64,000 nt of DNA from Apostichopus japonicus (lineage: Eukaryota; Echinodermata; Holothuroidea; Aspidochirotida; Stichopodidae), in NCBI RefSeq assembly GCF_037975245.1, contig NC_092563.1, forward strand, positions 2,197,001-2,261,000, read 5' to 3'. The notes under the pieces were generated by a model. That model worked only from the letters and a program-made list of their open reading frames with translations. It made no database searches and was not told the DNA's origin. This document shows positions 45,901 through 58,568 of this stretch, in pieces. The stretch's first letter is position 1. Each line of letters starts with the position of its first letter. Made by a program: the position numbers and the translations under genes.

Positions 45901-48900
45901 GAATGAACTCTTCGATAATGTTTGTGTTTCCACTGTGAGTTTGACTTTTCATTTAGTCCTTTTGAATGAAAGGAAGAAGAAATTCATTAATAGAAAAGAA
46001 AATATGTGCAAGGTTGACTTTTCTATAAACTTCAGTTGGCATCACTTTTTTCTTTATTTTGTGATTACACATATGTAATATTTCATTTCACTTGATTTCC
46101 CTTTTTCCAAGATCAAATCGTGAAATGCTACTAAAATACTAACAATTGAAGAAAGTGAGAAAAAATTCAATTAGAGAAAGTCACATATTCGCAACTATGG
46201 ATATTGCCTAGGGTCTTACCAGCTCTGAGGCAAAAGGAAACAATCCATGTTGAGGATAGACATGATGAACCTTCTGGTTGAAGACCTTGGCTAGTTTAAT
46301 TATAAGAAAGCTCAGTTAGATGATTAAAAGTTGATGACCAAATTTCAGGATTTCGTCATGAAAAGAGCTTGGAAAGATATGCAATCACTCTTTATAATCC
46401 TGGTACATGAACCAGTTTTAGTGGTCATATTGACTTTATATCTTAAACCTGGTTAAACTTGTCTCAACTTTCTTGCAGCCTACGTTATTTGAGAGTTTAG
46501 TCATCGACACGCTGCAGCATTTGAAGGAAGCCGTAACTAGGACCAAACAAGGTGAACTGAATGTAAGTTTAACATTTTCAACTTTTTACTTTTAGTAATT
46601 GTTATGTCACATGTGATCTTGCCCTTGTTAATACAGATATGTTTATTGTAGATAAACTTTCATGTTTTATACTGCCATGGAGTAAACCTTTCATCTTTTT
46701 CATATGTATGTTATGTTTTGATGGATTAAATGCCATCGTGATGTGAAATGGAATGAGATGTATGCTATTTTCAGAAAGACTCTCATGCCAATATTCTTGA
46801 AAGTTTGTGAGAAATTGACAATCCTGTGTTTCTGTTTCATTCCATTGACTTCTCCCTCAGCATGACCACTGAGATATTACTAGCCCTCTTGATCAACAAT
46901 TGATGAAATTGCAGGATTGACTGTTATTTTTTCACAGGCACTTTTTTTACTCGCTGCTTCCTCCATTTTTCGTTGTATATTGTACATAACAATCCTATAT
47001 TTTAATTGTATGTATATGAGATATTTGCCTTGTCTAATGTAAAGTGATATTTGCTTTCTATTCTTGTCAGCTGTCAATGTTTTGCTTTGAACAATGGTAT
47101 TTCTTTCCTTACAGATCTTTGCTGATTACGATATCCAGAGACTGACAGTGAACCTCGCATCTGAAATGATCAAGGTAATTTGCATTGTTTTATTAGCGGC
47201 TTACCAACATCGTAAATCAATAATATGTTCTCATTTATCATTCATTTCATGTTGTTATAGCCTATGGTTTCATTGAATGTTGAAGTTAGCTGTTAAGTTC
47301 ATCACTGACTTTCTAGTTAAATGTATGATATTTGTTAGTACATTTAATGTTCTTTCCTCAGGCTTTCGCTGTTTGTTTGGAGCAGCTGGCTTTTAGAGGA
47401 GAAGCAGAAGCAGACTGCCAAAAACCAAGGTAACCATTTATCCCTCATGAATATGCATAGTACACATAATCCATGTTTTTTTTCCTTGGGATAAATTTAC
47501 ATGGTCTGCAATAAGTAAAACGGTCCTCCAAAACTTCACAGGTCACAGAAAAATCTACCTCAGAATCTTACGTCATGGGGGTGGGGGTGTGTGGAGAGGG
47601 TTCATGCTTTGCCCACCTGTGCTTTCCATACATAAGGACATAAATGTGTCTTGATTTTGTAGTTTTAAATAAACCAATGTAACACTGTCTGATGTTTGTC
47701 TTTTCAAACCAGATTATCGGAAGTACAAATTCCTGTCTCTCTCTTCCAACCAGAGGATAGCCTACCTTCAACTGTAAGTAAATCAAAACAATGTTTGCTG
47801 CAATTATCCTGGAAGTTTTTCTCCCGCACAGGAAGGTTCAACTAACTTAACTTTAGCTTCACTATGATGTAACAACTTCTGCACCAATGCTTATATGTAA
47901 AGTAGGCTAGGCCAAGGTTAACCTGCTATGAAAGTATTTTAGGCCCAAATGACATGTTGATGTTTATTGTTATTTGTTGGAGAATATTTTTGTCCAAAGA
48001 TGAAATACTGAGCTGATAATATATTAAGGAGTCTTTTTATATAATAAAGCACATTCTTAAATCAACGGGTTGTCGAATAATTTTCTATGAGGGCCACAGA
48101 GATATCTTCATATTAAGGCAATGTGAAGGGTAGGCAGGTAGGGTGCTCAAGCCGAAGGCCTTCAGGGCTTGGAAACCAGATTAGCACAAGATTATAGAAC
48201 AATATTTTTTTTGGGGGGGGGTGGGGATTTGTGAAAGCTGGATTGGAATCTGCCATCGGCCAGATTTGGCTCGTACGTCATGTATTGAGAATCCCACTAG
48301 ACTCTAGACAGGTATTCTTTTGTAGTAAACTTACCTATTGTTAGATTATATAATTTATCTTGAAATACCAAAGACAAAACTGTCAGTCTTCATTGGAAGA
48401 AAAAAACACTGTGGCATCTCTTGTTTCTAAACCATGGCTATGTCTTATCTCTCTATGTCACACCAACTAACAGCCGTATGCCAACATTCTCCACGTGACT
48501 TATGAAGATTTACTGACTTGACAATCTGAGTAAAATTATAGGCATAAAGATTTGTTATTTTGAGCAGATTGAGAAATGCATTGTTGTTAAAACAGCCTTG
48601 ACATGCTTTCCATTTTTGTTTTGTTACACAGGAACAATGTCTGGTGATTGTTCTCAGTAACAATAGCCATGTCTCTCAGCATGTCATTCCAAATTTAATG
48701 AAGGAGTTTAAGAAACACGGATATCCAAATGTGCAAGAAATTGAGAACGTAAGTATCGTCGCAACTTCAGGGAAGGCAACGGCATTCGCAAGACCGTCAT
48801 TAGCACCCGTGATGTTAATGACAATATTGATCAGTGACGAAACCTTTATTTGATTTGTGAGATTAAACTCAAACAAGTCTAAAAAGTGACATCACAGAAC

Positions 48901-51493
48901 CAGTATATTTCGTTTTTAGAAGGTCCGTTTGCGGAATGCTGTTACAGAAAGAGGGAAAGACTTTTGACTTAGGCTGATACTGTTGATGACTTCATGAGTA
49001 ATAATGTTTAATTTGCTCTACAAATATGAACAGGAAAAACAGATCTAAGTTTTGGGTGGAGTGTGGGAGGAGGATTGGGGGTTACTTTTCTTTGACAAAG
49101 GTTTTGTTTTTGGTAATGTTCTTTTAATGTACCCTGTCTTGGTGTACTTTCTTCCTTGATATCAAATAATCATATGGAATAATGAGAGTTGGTAGTATCT
49201 TTGAAACCTGTTTTCATTGTTTAGTGGTAGAAACGTGTAGCTCATTGGAGTTATATATCAAAACTTTGAGGTATTTGCAATTTTCATGTTATCATTCATT
49301 TCAGAATGCTCTGGAAGCTTATGTCGAACTCGACGAGAAAATCTTCGAAGCATACTGTGAGCAGAAGACGGAGCCGTTGGTCGGAGCTCTGGAACCGGGA
49401 ATGTACATCGGGCATTTCGAGTGGCATAATTGCCCCATTCCAACCGGTAAGTGGAACAGCCGATACCTAACGCCCAGATACTTCTGTGGGAGGAACAAAA
49501 ACTTTCCATGGATAAAGTGAGAAGGGTGATAGGAACCCCCTTTCAAGAATACAATTAAGTGTTAAAATGATTGAAAATTTTCCCCTTTATAAGTGATGAA
49601 ATTATCTGTGCATACAAGTGATGGTCTTTAAAAAAAAATCTTTTTTAATCTGTGGTATGAAGCATTAATATCCATTTTAAGATTCTCAGAAGCCTTTTGT
49701 GTATTAAAGACCATTGTAATGCTTCATATGTGGGTGGACAAGAAAATAATTTTGTTGGGTCCGTGCTACATGTTTCATGTGGAGGTTCCTTGTGGGGAGC
49801 ATACAAGTTGTGATATTTTGTTGGAGGGAGGAGAGGTGGTCATAATGTATTACAAATAAAAGTTTATCAAACAAACTTTAACTTTTTGACAAAAGTGCAA
49901 TTTTGCAAATTTTGTTCGATTCCTTTGCCTGAGGAAGCTAGAGCTTTCTATCTCTCACACTCTCTCTTCCCTTGAGGTTAAAGTTTCCTATATAAAGCAA
50001 CCCTATATTTTTAATTGCCTTTGTTGTGTTTATGAATGTTTCCTATATAAAGCAACCCTATATTCTCAATTGTCTTTGTTAATGTTTTATGACAGGAGTG
50101 CGTCCCTACATCAAGACAGCCCTGATGAATGCCGTCACCATCCACGCAGAGATCAACGCCATCGCGCCCGCCTTCATGTTACGGGTCATGACCCAGGTAC
50201 TGGAGAGTGTCAGCGAGGAGATGTCTCGACTCATCAGCTGTGCCATGGAAGGGTTCAGTCAGACCGGAGCTCTCCAGGCCAGACTGGACCTAGCTGCCCT
50301 GGAGGAAGCCCTGTCACCGTACCGCAATGCCGGGACCAGGTAAGTATCTTCAATATCACTTGAGAAGGATTTGAATTTTGATCATGTTGTTACTCTCCTT
50401 AATGAGAGGGGTGATAAACTCCGTAGTGTTCAAGTAGGTAAATTAAGAATTTTTCATCATTTTTGAAAATTGGTTTGAAGGTACTGGTTTACTGGCTCAG
50501 AACTGATGTGTTAGAGGTTCCAAGGCACTGCCAACTTCAGGTGCAGAAGGTCCCAATTCCTTTTGGTTGCAAAAGCTTTCTCGTTTTTTTTTTTGTTTCT
50601 TTTTCTGCGCAGGTAGTAATTAAGCCCCAGTACACCCCATGTTAGACCCTACTTACAACAATCTAAGGAAGTATTTGCCACAAAGAAATTTGAAATAAAC
50701 TGTTTTTAGTTGGTTTGTGGTAAAGTCATCGTAATAGGTTCCAAAACTGTGCATAATTTATGAAATTTAAAAAAAAATGTAAGGGGGGGGGGGTTGGAGT
50801 GCTAAATGAAAAGAACTGTAATGGTAAGTGACTGTTTTAACTTTTGATACTTAATTGCATTAAGATTTCCCTATATTTGATCTGATTTAAGCTATCCATT
50901 GTTTACATCATTTTCTTTATTACTCTCTATGCAATTTTTCCTTCATTTTCAGCTCAAATTTCCAAGAAGCTCTGAACAGTATCCCTAAGCTGACCCACCA
51001 GAACGATCAAAAGTAAGCACAAAATGTTTGATCTTTTGTTTTGAGATCATCCAAAAGCAAGTAAATCTTGAGTTTTATTCAAAGAAAATCTCACCAGAAA
51101 TACCTCGATATGACTGAGAACGGCAATCAGTGTCTGTAATCCTTCCTCGAACATGAGCAGAATACTCGCAAAGGTATTGTTCCATATAGTTTCCATAGGG
51201 ATGATGGTACAGTGACTTGAGTCACTGAGAGTTAGTGGTAGAGACTCCACTCGACCACAGCCCTGGGTGGGGTACAGATTACCTCGAAGCAGCCTGTGTG
51301 GCATCAGTACGGGGGGGGGGGGGAGGGGTAAAACACACGACCAGGGTTTTATGTCTGGACGTAGTCAAAGAAACAACTTCCTCTTCATTTTTTACTTCAT
51401 TTTTGCAGGTTACTGCAAAAGTTGCTACAAAAGTTTCAAGACGAGTGTGGTTTCGTGCGACAGTGTTTCACTTCCGATCCAATGTCGCTGTGA
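27923..51493 (+). CDS. EXOC2: exocyst complex component 2 (Sec5)
   Basis: Twenty-six coding exons: 27923-28043, 28405-28575, 29998-30133, 31337-31377, 32226-32295, 33042-33169, 33862-34074, 34949-35094, 35507-35588, 35951-36053, 36586-36698, 40750-40794, 41718-41845, 42137-42187, 43012-43184, 44631-44752, 45407-45477, 46479-46562, 47115-47174, 47362-47429, 47713-47773, 48632-48748, 49305-49446, 50096-50339, 50953-51012, 51409-51493. All phases match, giving 944 aa plus TGA; the human protein has 924. Sec5 is an exocyst subunit that tethers secretory vesicles at the plasma membrane and is a RalA effector. Residues about 8-97 form the IPT/TIG Ral-binding domain ([12 protein letters not shown]). 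Thr12 and Arg28 match positions known to matter for Ral binding. Conserved exocyst blocks follow: [46 protein letters not shown]. Exon 7 adds an acidic stretch with an NPF motif. Upstream codons run in frame to 27758, but the splice acceptor before 27900 supports the start at 27923. Confidence 0.97.
29474..29622. repeat. ATT/ATC trinucleotide-rich microsatellite
   Basis: An imperfect array of 'att', 'atc' and 'atg' triplets lies in EXOC2 intron 2. It accounts for poly-Ile and poly-Asn open frames on the minus strand. Confidence 0.93.
37260..37545. repeat. diverged tandem duplication rich in GGTCA motifs
   Basis: Two copies about 140 bp apart share 'aggtcatgagaggtcaaaa' / 'ggggtcatcagagggcaaaa', then 'tgaaa', 'ctatctccag', 'gctcata' and 'catg'. 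The region lies in the large EXOC2 intron after exon 11. Confidence 0.7.
43551..43985. repeat. minisatellite with a 166-bp higher-order repeat
   Basis: The basic unit is about 16-17 bp (gtaaccatgtaattct) and recurs throughout. Superimposed on it, a block starting 'ttctgtaaccatgtaattat' at 43621 recurs at 43787, 166 bp later, and the two copies appear identical for about 140 bp. It lies in the EXOC2 intron after exon 15. Confidence 0.93.
45555..45717. repeat. 163-bp foldback palindrome, MITE-like
   Basis: The left arm (from 45555, 'ggttaatcaacggtctagcg') and right arm (ending 45717) are inverted repeats of about 62 bp with only a few mismatches. An inner stem surrounds 'ctccg'. A further copy of 'gtgcgttactcacaggatta' lies at 45825, and 'gttcattcatac' (45719) is mirrored by 'gtatgaatgaac' (about 45897). 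The whole stretch 45555-45908 may therefore be one composite palindromic element. It lies in the EXOC2 intron after exon 17. Confidence 0.88.
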
Positions 51494-52045
51494 CCGATCA
51501 CAGCTGCTTCACTTTTCAAGTCCATTAAAGGGGGGCCGATCACATGGCTTGCCCCCTTCCTGCTGGACCTACCAAAGTAGTGCCACCGATCACAGCTGCA
51601 CTTCATTGGGAGTGTGACCGATCACGTGACTTGCTCTCTCCCTGCTGGACCTACCAGAGTAGTGCCACCGATCACAGCTTCACTTCATCGGGAGTGTGAC
51701 CGATCACATCACTTGCCCCCTTACTGCTGGACCTACCAGAGTAGTGCCACCGATCACAGCTTCACTTCATCGGGAGTGTGACCGATCACATCACTTGCCC
51801 CCTTACTGCTGGACCTACCAGAGTAGTGCCACTGATCGCAGCTGCACTTCATCGGGAGTGTGACCGATCACATGACTTGCCCTCTCCCTGCTGGACCTAC
51901 CAGAGTAGTGCCATGGATCACAGCTGCACTTCATCAGGAGTGTGACTGATCACGACTTGCCCTCTCCCTGCTGGACCTACCATAGTGCCATGGATCACAG
52001 CTGCACTTCATCGGGAGTGTGACCGATCATGTGACTTGCCCTTCT
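51485..52045. repeat. 82-bp minisatellite starting at the EXOC2 stop codon
   Basis: Units containing 'agtgtgaccgatcac' and 'ctgctggacctaccagagta' restart at 51611, 51693, 51775, 51857, 51939 and 52016 (82 bp apart, the last 77). A diverged first unit begins with the coding sequence 'gctgtgaccgatcacagctg' at 51487, whose TGA is the EXOC2 stop. The rest forms the start of the 3' UTR. Confidence 0.95.
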
Positions 52046-52720
52046 ATTACAATCCTGGTATCCAAAGTTGTGGGGAGGGGGGACGCGTACCCTTTTTAAG
52101 GTTGCCAAAATTCTTTGGTGGGTACCCAAAAAGTTCAGAGCTTAATTTGAATACCAGAGTTTTATTGTACGTTTGCAAGAGTTTGGTTTCCTTTCTAACA
52201 GGTTACATTGCAATTATAATCTGCAGTTATAATATCTGGGTGTACTCACTCAAGCATAGTAAAATTTAGACAATTTAAAAATAACTGTTCAATTTTTTTT
52301 TTTTTTCCATCTGTTGAAAGTTGTAAGATTCATAGTAACTCCTAGCTGGTAAGGATATGGCATAGGAAAATAATATCATATCTTGCCAAATATTTTCAAA
52401 GCCTTTGATGATCTCAGAGATATGTCATACGTCAAATTGTAAGTAATATATTCTGAAATTTAACAGAATTCTGAGAGTTCCAAGGTCGACAGATTTGTTC
52501 ATCCAAATCCATTTTCAACAGACAAATTTTTGTATTAAGTTGTGCAGTTAATGATTGCCACAGAGGCCCCAGACAGACAGGGCCTAAACTTGTCAATAAC
52601 AAATTTCAGTTTCTTGCATGCCATTACAAAACAGTTTATTTTGTTAAGGTTATTTTTGTAGAAAATACTAAACCATCATTTATCAATTGTGCAATATTTA
52701 ATTTGCTTTTCTACTCTAGA

Positions 52721-52726
52721 AATAAA
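52721..52726 (+). terminator. candidate polyadenylation signal of EXOC2
   Basis: AATAAA is the first canonical hexamer after the EXOC2 stop, about 1.2 kb downstream. A second AATAAA follows at 52873-52878. An ATTAAA variant within the first repeat unit at about 51524 is also possible. Confidence 0.6.
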
Positions 52727-52899
52727 TGACTGTACCAAGCCAATTTTGGTAATGGTTGTATCATTTTTGTGTATGTGTTATAGTAGTGTTTCAATTTTAT
52801 TATGATTGTGCGGCTAGCTAGTGATTTGATTACACTACAATGAAGCAAACCACAAAAGTGATGAAAAACATGAATAAAATATGATTGTGAACTGACTTT

Positions 52900-55800
52900 T
52901 TATATTTAAAGTTTTGTTAACAACAAGATCTCTGGCTAACATGTTGAGATAAACACATATCATTTCACTGAGCTATGTGACATTATACACTGACTCTGTG
53001 GCACTTAATTAAATTCTAAGCTTCCAAACAAGTTTAACATTCACTCCACATTACATTACTATGTGTCATGTGCTGCACAAATAAACCTCCCTCAAAATTC
53101 AAAGATTGCTATTGGACATGTGCTGAAAAGTTTTACAATGCAGCAAAAATAAGATGCCGTTGTTTACAAAGAGGTATTGAATTAATTGTTTAAGCAAAAT
53201 CCTGTGCATTACTGACAAATTAGATCAGAACAACCTTGAAAGCCAAATTATCTCATCTGTCAGTTGCAGCAGTTTCTCTTTACAAAATTAATTCCGTGCA
53301 CTCATGTATTTGAGATGTGCCGTTGTAATGGGGAGTAACCATATCGACAATATAATTGCAGACATAGTTCGGTATAGTTCAACAAGTTTCTGACTACAGC
53401 ACACCTTCAGATATACACCTACATTGATAAATGGTCACTTAAAATGTCCAAATATTATATCAACTCTTCCAACATGTCTTATAGGGCTCCTCGGAGTCAA
53501 TAGGCTCTTCGACCTTTCTTAGACCTATTTCTGAAAAAAAACCTAACAACCCTTAATTAGGTGAAGCCATTATCCTACAGGGAATAAAATGCTGTAGTTT
53601 GCAGAGCACTTGCTAGGCATATTTTGCTTGCTTCCTTTCGGAACGAATGTCATTTACATGCAACTCTTCAAATTCAAATTGTAAGTTTGCTTGAAGGTTC
53701 CAGATAAATACCATCCTGGACCAGTTCTTGTGCTGTAGTCTGTGAAGAACGTCATCGGGATAAGGCTTAACCCTGATGTCACAAAATCAATTGCTCCATT
53801 ATTATCTGTTATTGATACAAATAATTGGGAATTTGGATTCAAACTTGTTTTGCAAAGAGCCTTTCTTTATATCACTTCTCTGTAGCAGTTAAGCAACTTT
53901 AAAGAAAATTAAAAAAAAAGTGACTTAGTAAATTCATGAGGAAATTTAAATATTTTTACAACTTATCCCAATTTACCTGTTCATTTTTTAAACAGTGTTT
54001 ATATGAGCAACCCAACTAAGAATAAAAAGCTGTGGAAGATACATACTAGGAAAATCAGAAGATACAAAGAAAAGACCTCAATCTCAGCTTTACTAATATT
54101 ATCTCATTACTTTTCTTCCCTTTTTTTTTTGTAGCATCTACGATTGCAAATCAAGTTTTTTACACATTTATGACAAAAACTTTCAGATATATCACTTACA
54201 TTCATTACAAGCTAAACGGAAAATGAACAATCACAAAAGTTTACAACCGCTGAAAGTAGAAGAAAAAATGATAAATGAAGAGACGATATTGAAAAGGATA
54301 AATACAAAGAAAGAGACATTTAGTACCAGAAGAAGTAAGGCGAATAATTTACATCGAAATAGGTAAAACCTATGACCATTCCAACTTTGTTTTTTTTGTA
54401 CATCACCATGTCAACAAGGGTCTCTACATCAAAGAGCAACATCCACTCCACGGCACATCCAAAGGGAACTATTACGACAATGTACAAATTCATCTCCAGT
54501 TTTCTTCTGTTCGAAGTAATGTTAAAGAGGGCGACTGCTGAAATCGCTTTTAGGTTTGATTTTTACACTATTGAGTGGACAGTTTTGAGGTTAAACAGAT
54601 GAATAGAGCTCAAACATGTTCCAGATGTTCTTTCATTTGAAAGACTTGAGCAAGTCTAACTATGACATCACAGAGCCACTAGTGTGGCTATATCTGTAAC
54701 TCTGTTTTTCTTCAAGAAAAGTGGTATTTCCAATGTTTGTTACTAAAGTTTACATTGGCCTTGTCTTCAGTAGCAATACTGCTTTCTTACCAAGGATTGT
54801 GATATTTTCTCCGCCTTGGTAGCACTATGACATATACTCACAAACTGTTAGCCAGTCACATAACTTTCAAACTGATATTTCTCACATGGAATACAACATC
54901 TTATTTTAGTTATCTAGGGCATGTCATTTGTCACAAGCCTCCATATAACATCGTGATGAAGTAAATTGTTTCTCCTTCAATTTTAACAACTTAACGGACG
55001 AGACGTAAGAAGGGTGCTTTTTCGTGTCTTTTACGAGATTCGGTCTTTCATTGCAGAGAACTGCTGTAAATAGACTATAACTAACTTTGACATACATATC
55101 TTAGGTTTTGCAGAAAGTAAGAACATCCTTCCACAATGTAGATCATGACCGTTTACAATAGTACTCACATCTAATAATTCATTCCTCATACATGTCACAG
55201 AAGACGGAACAGGGATGGGCAAGGAAATGTGAGGAAAACATTTTCACATTCTTACATTGTTCCTAGCATGACAAGCTGTTTGTGACAAAGCTTTCATTTT
55301 GGTAACGGCAAGAAATGGTTCTCAACCACAAAGTTACGTGTCTTTCATTCCAGATGATTAAGACTCTGCAAGTTGGATTTATAAATAATATGTAATAATT
55401 ATTATCATCAAAATTTGAATCATCATCAAAATTTCATCATCAAAAAATCATCATCAAAATTTGAAAAAGTCGTTGACTGCTACTAGTCTCATAGATCTCT
55501 GTGATTTACGGAGTGTCTCACACACAAAATATGTGTCGGTCAGAATTATCAAACGATGTCATAGATATTATCATGACAGACTTACTTCAATGCAATGCTT
55601 GTTACCGTTAAAATCAAGTTTTTCTACTTCAGCAAAAATGACCAGCTTGGTAAGCAGACTATGCAAAATGTCAACGCACTTAACTTTTATAAAATAATTC
55701 AGGAAAATATTTGTAATTTAGAGTCCATACATGGTGTTACTGACTTCGATATAAGATATTACAAAGATCAAAACGTCTGCGATACACAATCATTACCGCT

Positions 55801-57159
55801 GATGTTTGGGGGTAATGGCTGTCGATATGTTCCCTGGCAGGAATCAGCTTCCTTTGTAAGGACTAACTAATACATGAGAATGGAATGCATTGAAGAAAAA
55901 AACATAATGCTGAAAAATCCTGTGTCAAAAGTCTGCGACAGACAGAAAAGTAACGACAGGTTTAAAAAAATAGTTAGTAAACCACTAATTGACGTTGATT
56001 GTATCTTCTCTGAAATGAAAAGGACTCTCCAATATAGATGACACAGGGAAGCAACTCACTGATGATGGGCACAATATTCGTAAATTGCTCCGATTTGGTT
56101 AGAACCTAAAACATTGGAGCTCTCCACCACTCTCTACCTACCAATAAAAATGTTGATGCATTAAACTATCTTTGGGTGAGTTTTTCCTTTAAGAATGGTA
56201 CACTTGATCGAGTAATTGACATCGCATGAGTAAAGGTACATTGCTTTTGGTTCACTTTTACCAAAAAGTTTGGATAGGCTTTTTTCACCGCTATATTTAT
56301 TTACCATTATGATGTTGAAGCATTGAAGCTTTTAAATGTTTTAAAAGAATCCATTTGACCCAGGACAACTAGAGATAATGAACTATTTCGACTGAACTGG
56401 AACCATCTCTTACATGGAGAGTGGAGTCGCAAAGTTCAGTTTGCTTGAAGATCGATTTCTCTCTCCACTTTGGATGCAGGTTATCACAGATGCCAAATCA
56501 GCTGTCTACTACATCATGCCTTATGAAATTTAATAATACAAATAATAATTATATACTGCTTACCCTCTAGTTTCATATTTATTCAGTTCTTTTATCTCTG
56601 CTGACCAGATACCGATGGTCAACCAGATTTGTTATCTACGAAATTAATTTGAACATTAACCATTGCACATACATCGAGAGAAGAAAAAAAAAGTGAAAAA
56701 AAAATAGCGCTACTATCATTATTACTTTCTATAGTTCATGCTTTTCCTGTGACTTTCATTGAAACATTCCAATCATATTTAGTACTTCATCTCCATGTTA
56801 ACAGTCACCATCAACCTAGGTTCCATCACCGATTAGACCAATATTTGATCAATTAACAAATAGTGTGAGTTCATCAATTAAAATTTAATCTGCTCCCTAA
56901 ACCTCTCAAAACAAAACAACAGAACCAAACAGTTCAGCTTAATTAAATTAAGACTGACTTTTTTTTGCTTATAATAGTTTTGATGCAAGAAAAATGATCA
57001 AATACTTCAGAGATTAGTTTGAATACATAGAAATCATCTTAACCATTTTCACAAGAATCTGATCCTATAATCTCAATAAAAATAAAAATGGAGAAACCAA
57101 GAACACCAAATAGTTAGGTGGATTCAACCATTGGAAGCTGAAAATTTGCAAAATCATGC
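52900..57159. other. intergenic region between EXOC2 and RAB2, no gene recognised
   Basis: Only short open frames without splice context or protein similarity are present on either strand. The sequence is AT-rich. A short 'atcatcaaaa' repeat lies at 55383-55465. Part of the right-hand side could be RAB2 3' UTR. Confidence 0.55.
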
Positions 57160-57279
57160 AATTCTTTATGCATATTCATGGAGCATGTAGCTCTTTTCAA
57201 GCTCAATAATATAAGAGGCATAATTCAACCCAGCAGTGCATTGATAACATGCACTGACATCAAAAATCTGCTACATAAA

Positions 57280-57900
57280 AGGACTGCATTTCATATTGGT
57301 ATTGTGCTGACATAGGAAAGTATGCAACAAGCTCTACATGTCTTAAACATGCTGTCTCTTCTGACCCATAATGCACTGGATTTGATACATTTGTGTGCAA
57401 GGCTCTAAGGCATAGTAAAGCATGCAAGGGTTTTATACATCTTAACTACTTATGCTGTCTAATGCCTGAAAATGCTTTGAATGTACTGTATGTTCGTACA
57501 AGACTCTAACATGTAAAGAATATATAGCAGAGTATTCATGGGCTCTATGCATCTGAACAGTATTTGCTGTCTTGTATGCTTCCCAATGAGAATGATCTAC
57601 ATAAAATTCATTTTTTGTATCAGATGCTAAAGCATGTAAGGGCTCTGTGCAACAAGTAGCTTAGGCTGTCTTGCATTTCTCACAATGCTTTAGCATTAAT
57701 GCATTTGGAAACTGAAGCACAGGAGCATGTATGCAAGGGCCTTGTGCATATTTCTGTACAAGACACTGAAGTGTAGGTTAGTATGCTATCCTGTATGCTT
57801 CACAATGCTTTAGAGACAGCGCATTTTGTACAAGACACTGAAGCAAAGTAACAGTGCATCACTATAACTTATGCTATCTTGTATTCATCACAATACAATA
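57280..57900. repeat. degenerate tandem repeat, about 100-120 bp unit
   Basis: About six diverged copies share, in order, 'tacaagactct', 'aagcatgcaaggg', 'ctgtgcat', 'ttatgctgtcttgtatgc' and 'cacaatgcttt'. The 'gtacaagaca/ct' start recurs near 57395, 57496, 57750 and 57828. The array may lie within or just beyond the RAB2 3' UTR. Confidence 0.65.
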
Positions 57901-57992
57901 TTTTTGCAATGGTTCAGTGGTTGATATGTAACATGGTGCTTGGTAATTAAAGTAAAACATTCTCCTGTTTTTTGGAAATATATATCCTTTTC

Positions 57993-57998
57993 TTTATT
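57993..57998 (-). terminator. candidate polyadenylation signal of RAB2
   Basis: TTTATT on the plus strand reads AATAAA on the minus strand, about 570 bp after the RAB2 stop codon. Vertebrate RAB2A 3' UTRs are long, so more distal signals may also be used. Confidence 0.45.
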
Positions 57999-58568
57999 TT
58001 ACTGTTAACCATGGAAGAGATGGAAGATATTACTCAAACAACAGAATCTATTAATCAATCTATCAAACAATTACCAATAATTATTCTCCTTTCGATACAG
58101 TCTATTAGCAGAAAGATAGAGCGTAAGATAAGTTTGTAATGTTCACAGGTCTGTAACACCCATGCTACTTACATCTACATGTTATACGTTTTTCCCTCTA
58201 TAAGACTACCTTCTAAAACACAAGATAAGGAGGACACTTAATTTACAAGCGGAAAAAAAAAACTCTTAAGGCAAAGGGACTGTACTAGACAACACATGAG
58301 GTTGTCTTTGCTACAAACCTTTCACAAACAGCAGTCGTTACTGGTTCTCATTAAATGTCCAAATTTGATGATCTGGTGAGATAAACATTTGCTTTCTGTT
58401 CTGTTCTGTTCTTTTTTCTATTTTTCTCTTTTCTCCTACTCTTTGATAGCGTAACCCTGCCAGGGGTTAAAGGTCATATGATCCAACCTACACAAAGCTT
58501 TGTATGGAAGAAGGGACTGCTGGCGATGGTGTTGCCTTAGAATGATTGGTGTACAGTGAGCAGCCTAT

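Noticed and set aside
55595-55870. 91-codon plus-strand frame in the EXOC2-RAB2 spacer
   Set aside because: No splice context, no recognisable domain and no supporting neighbour exon. Most likely chance.
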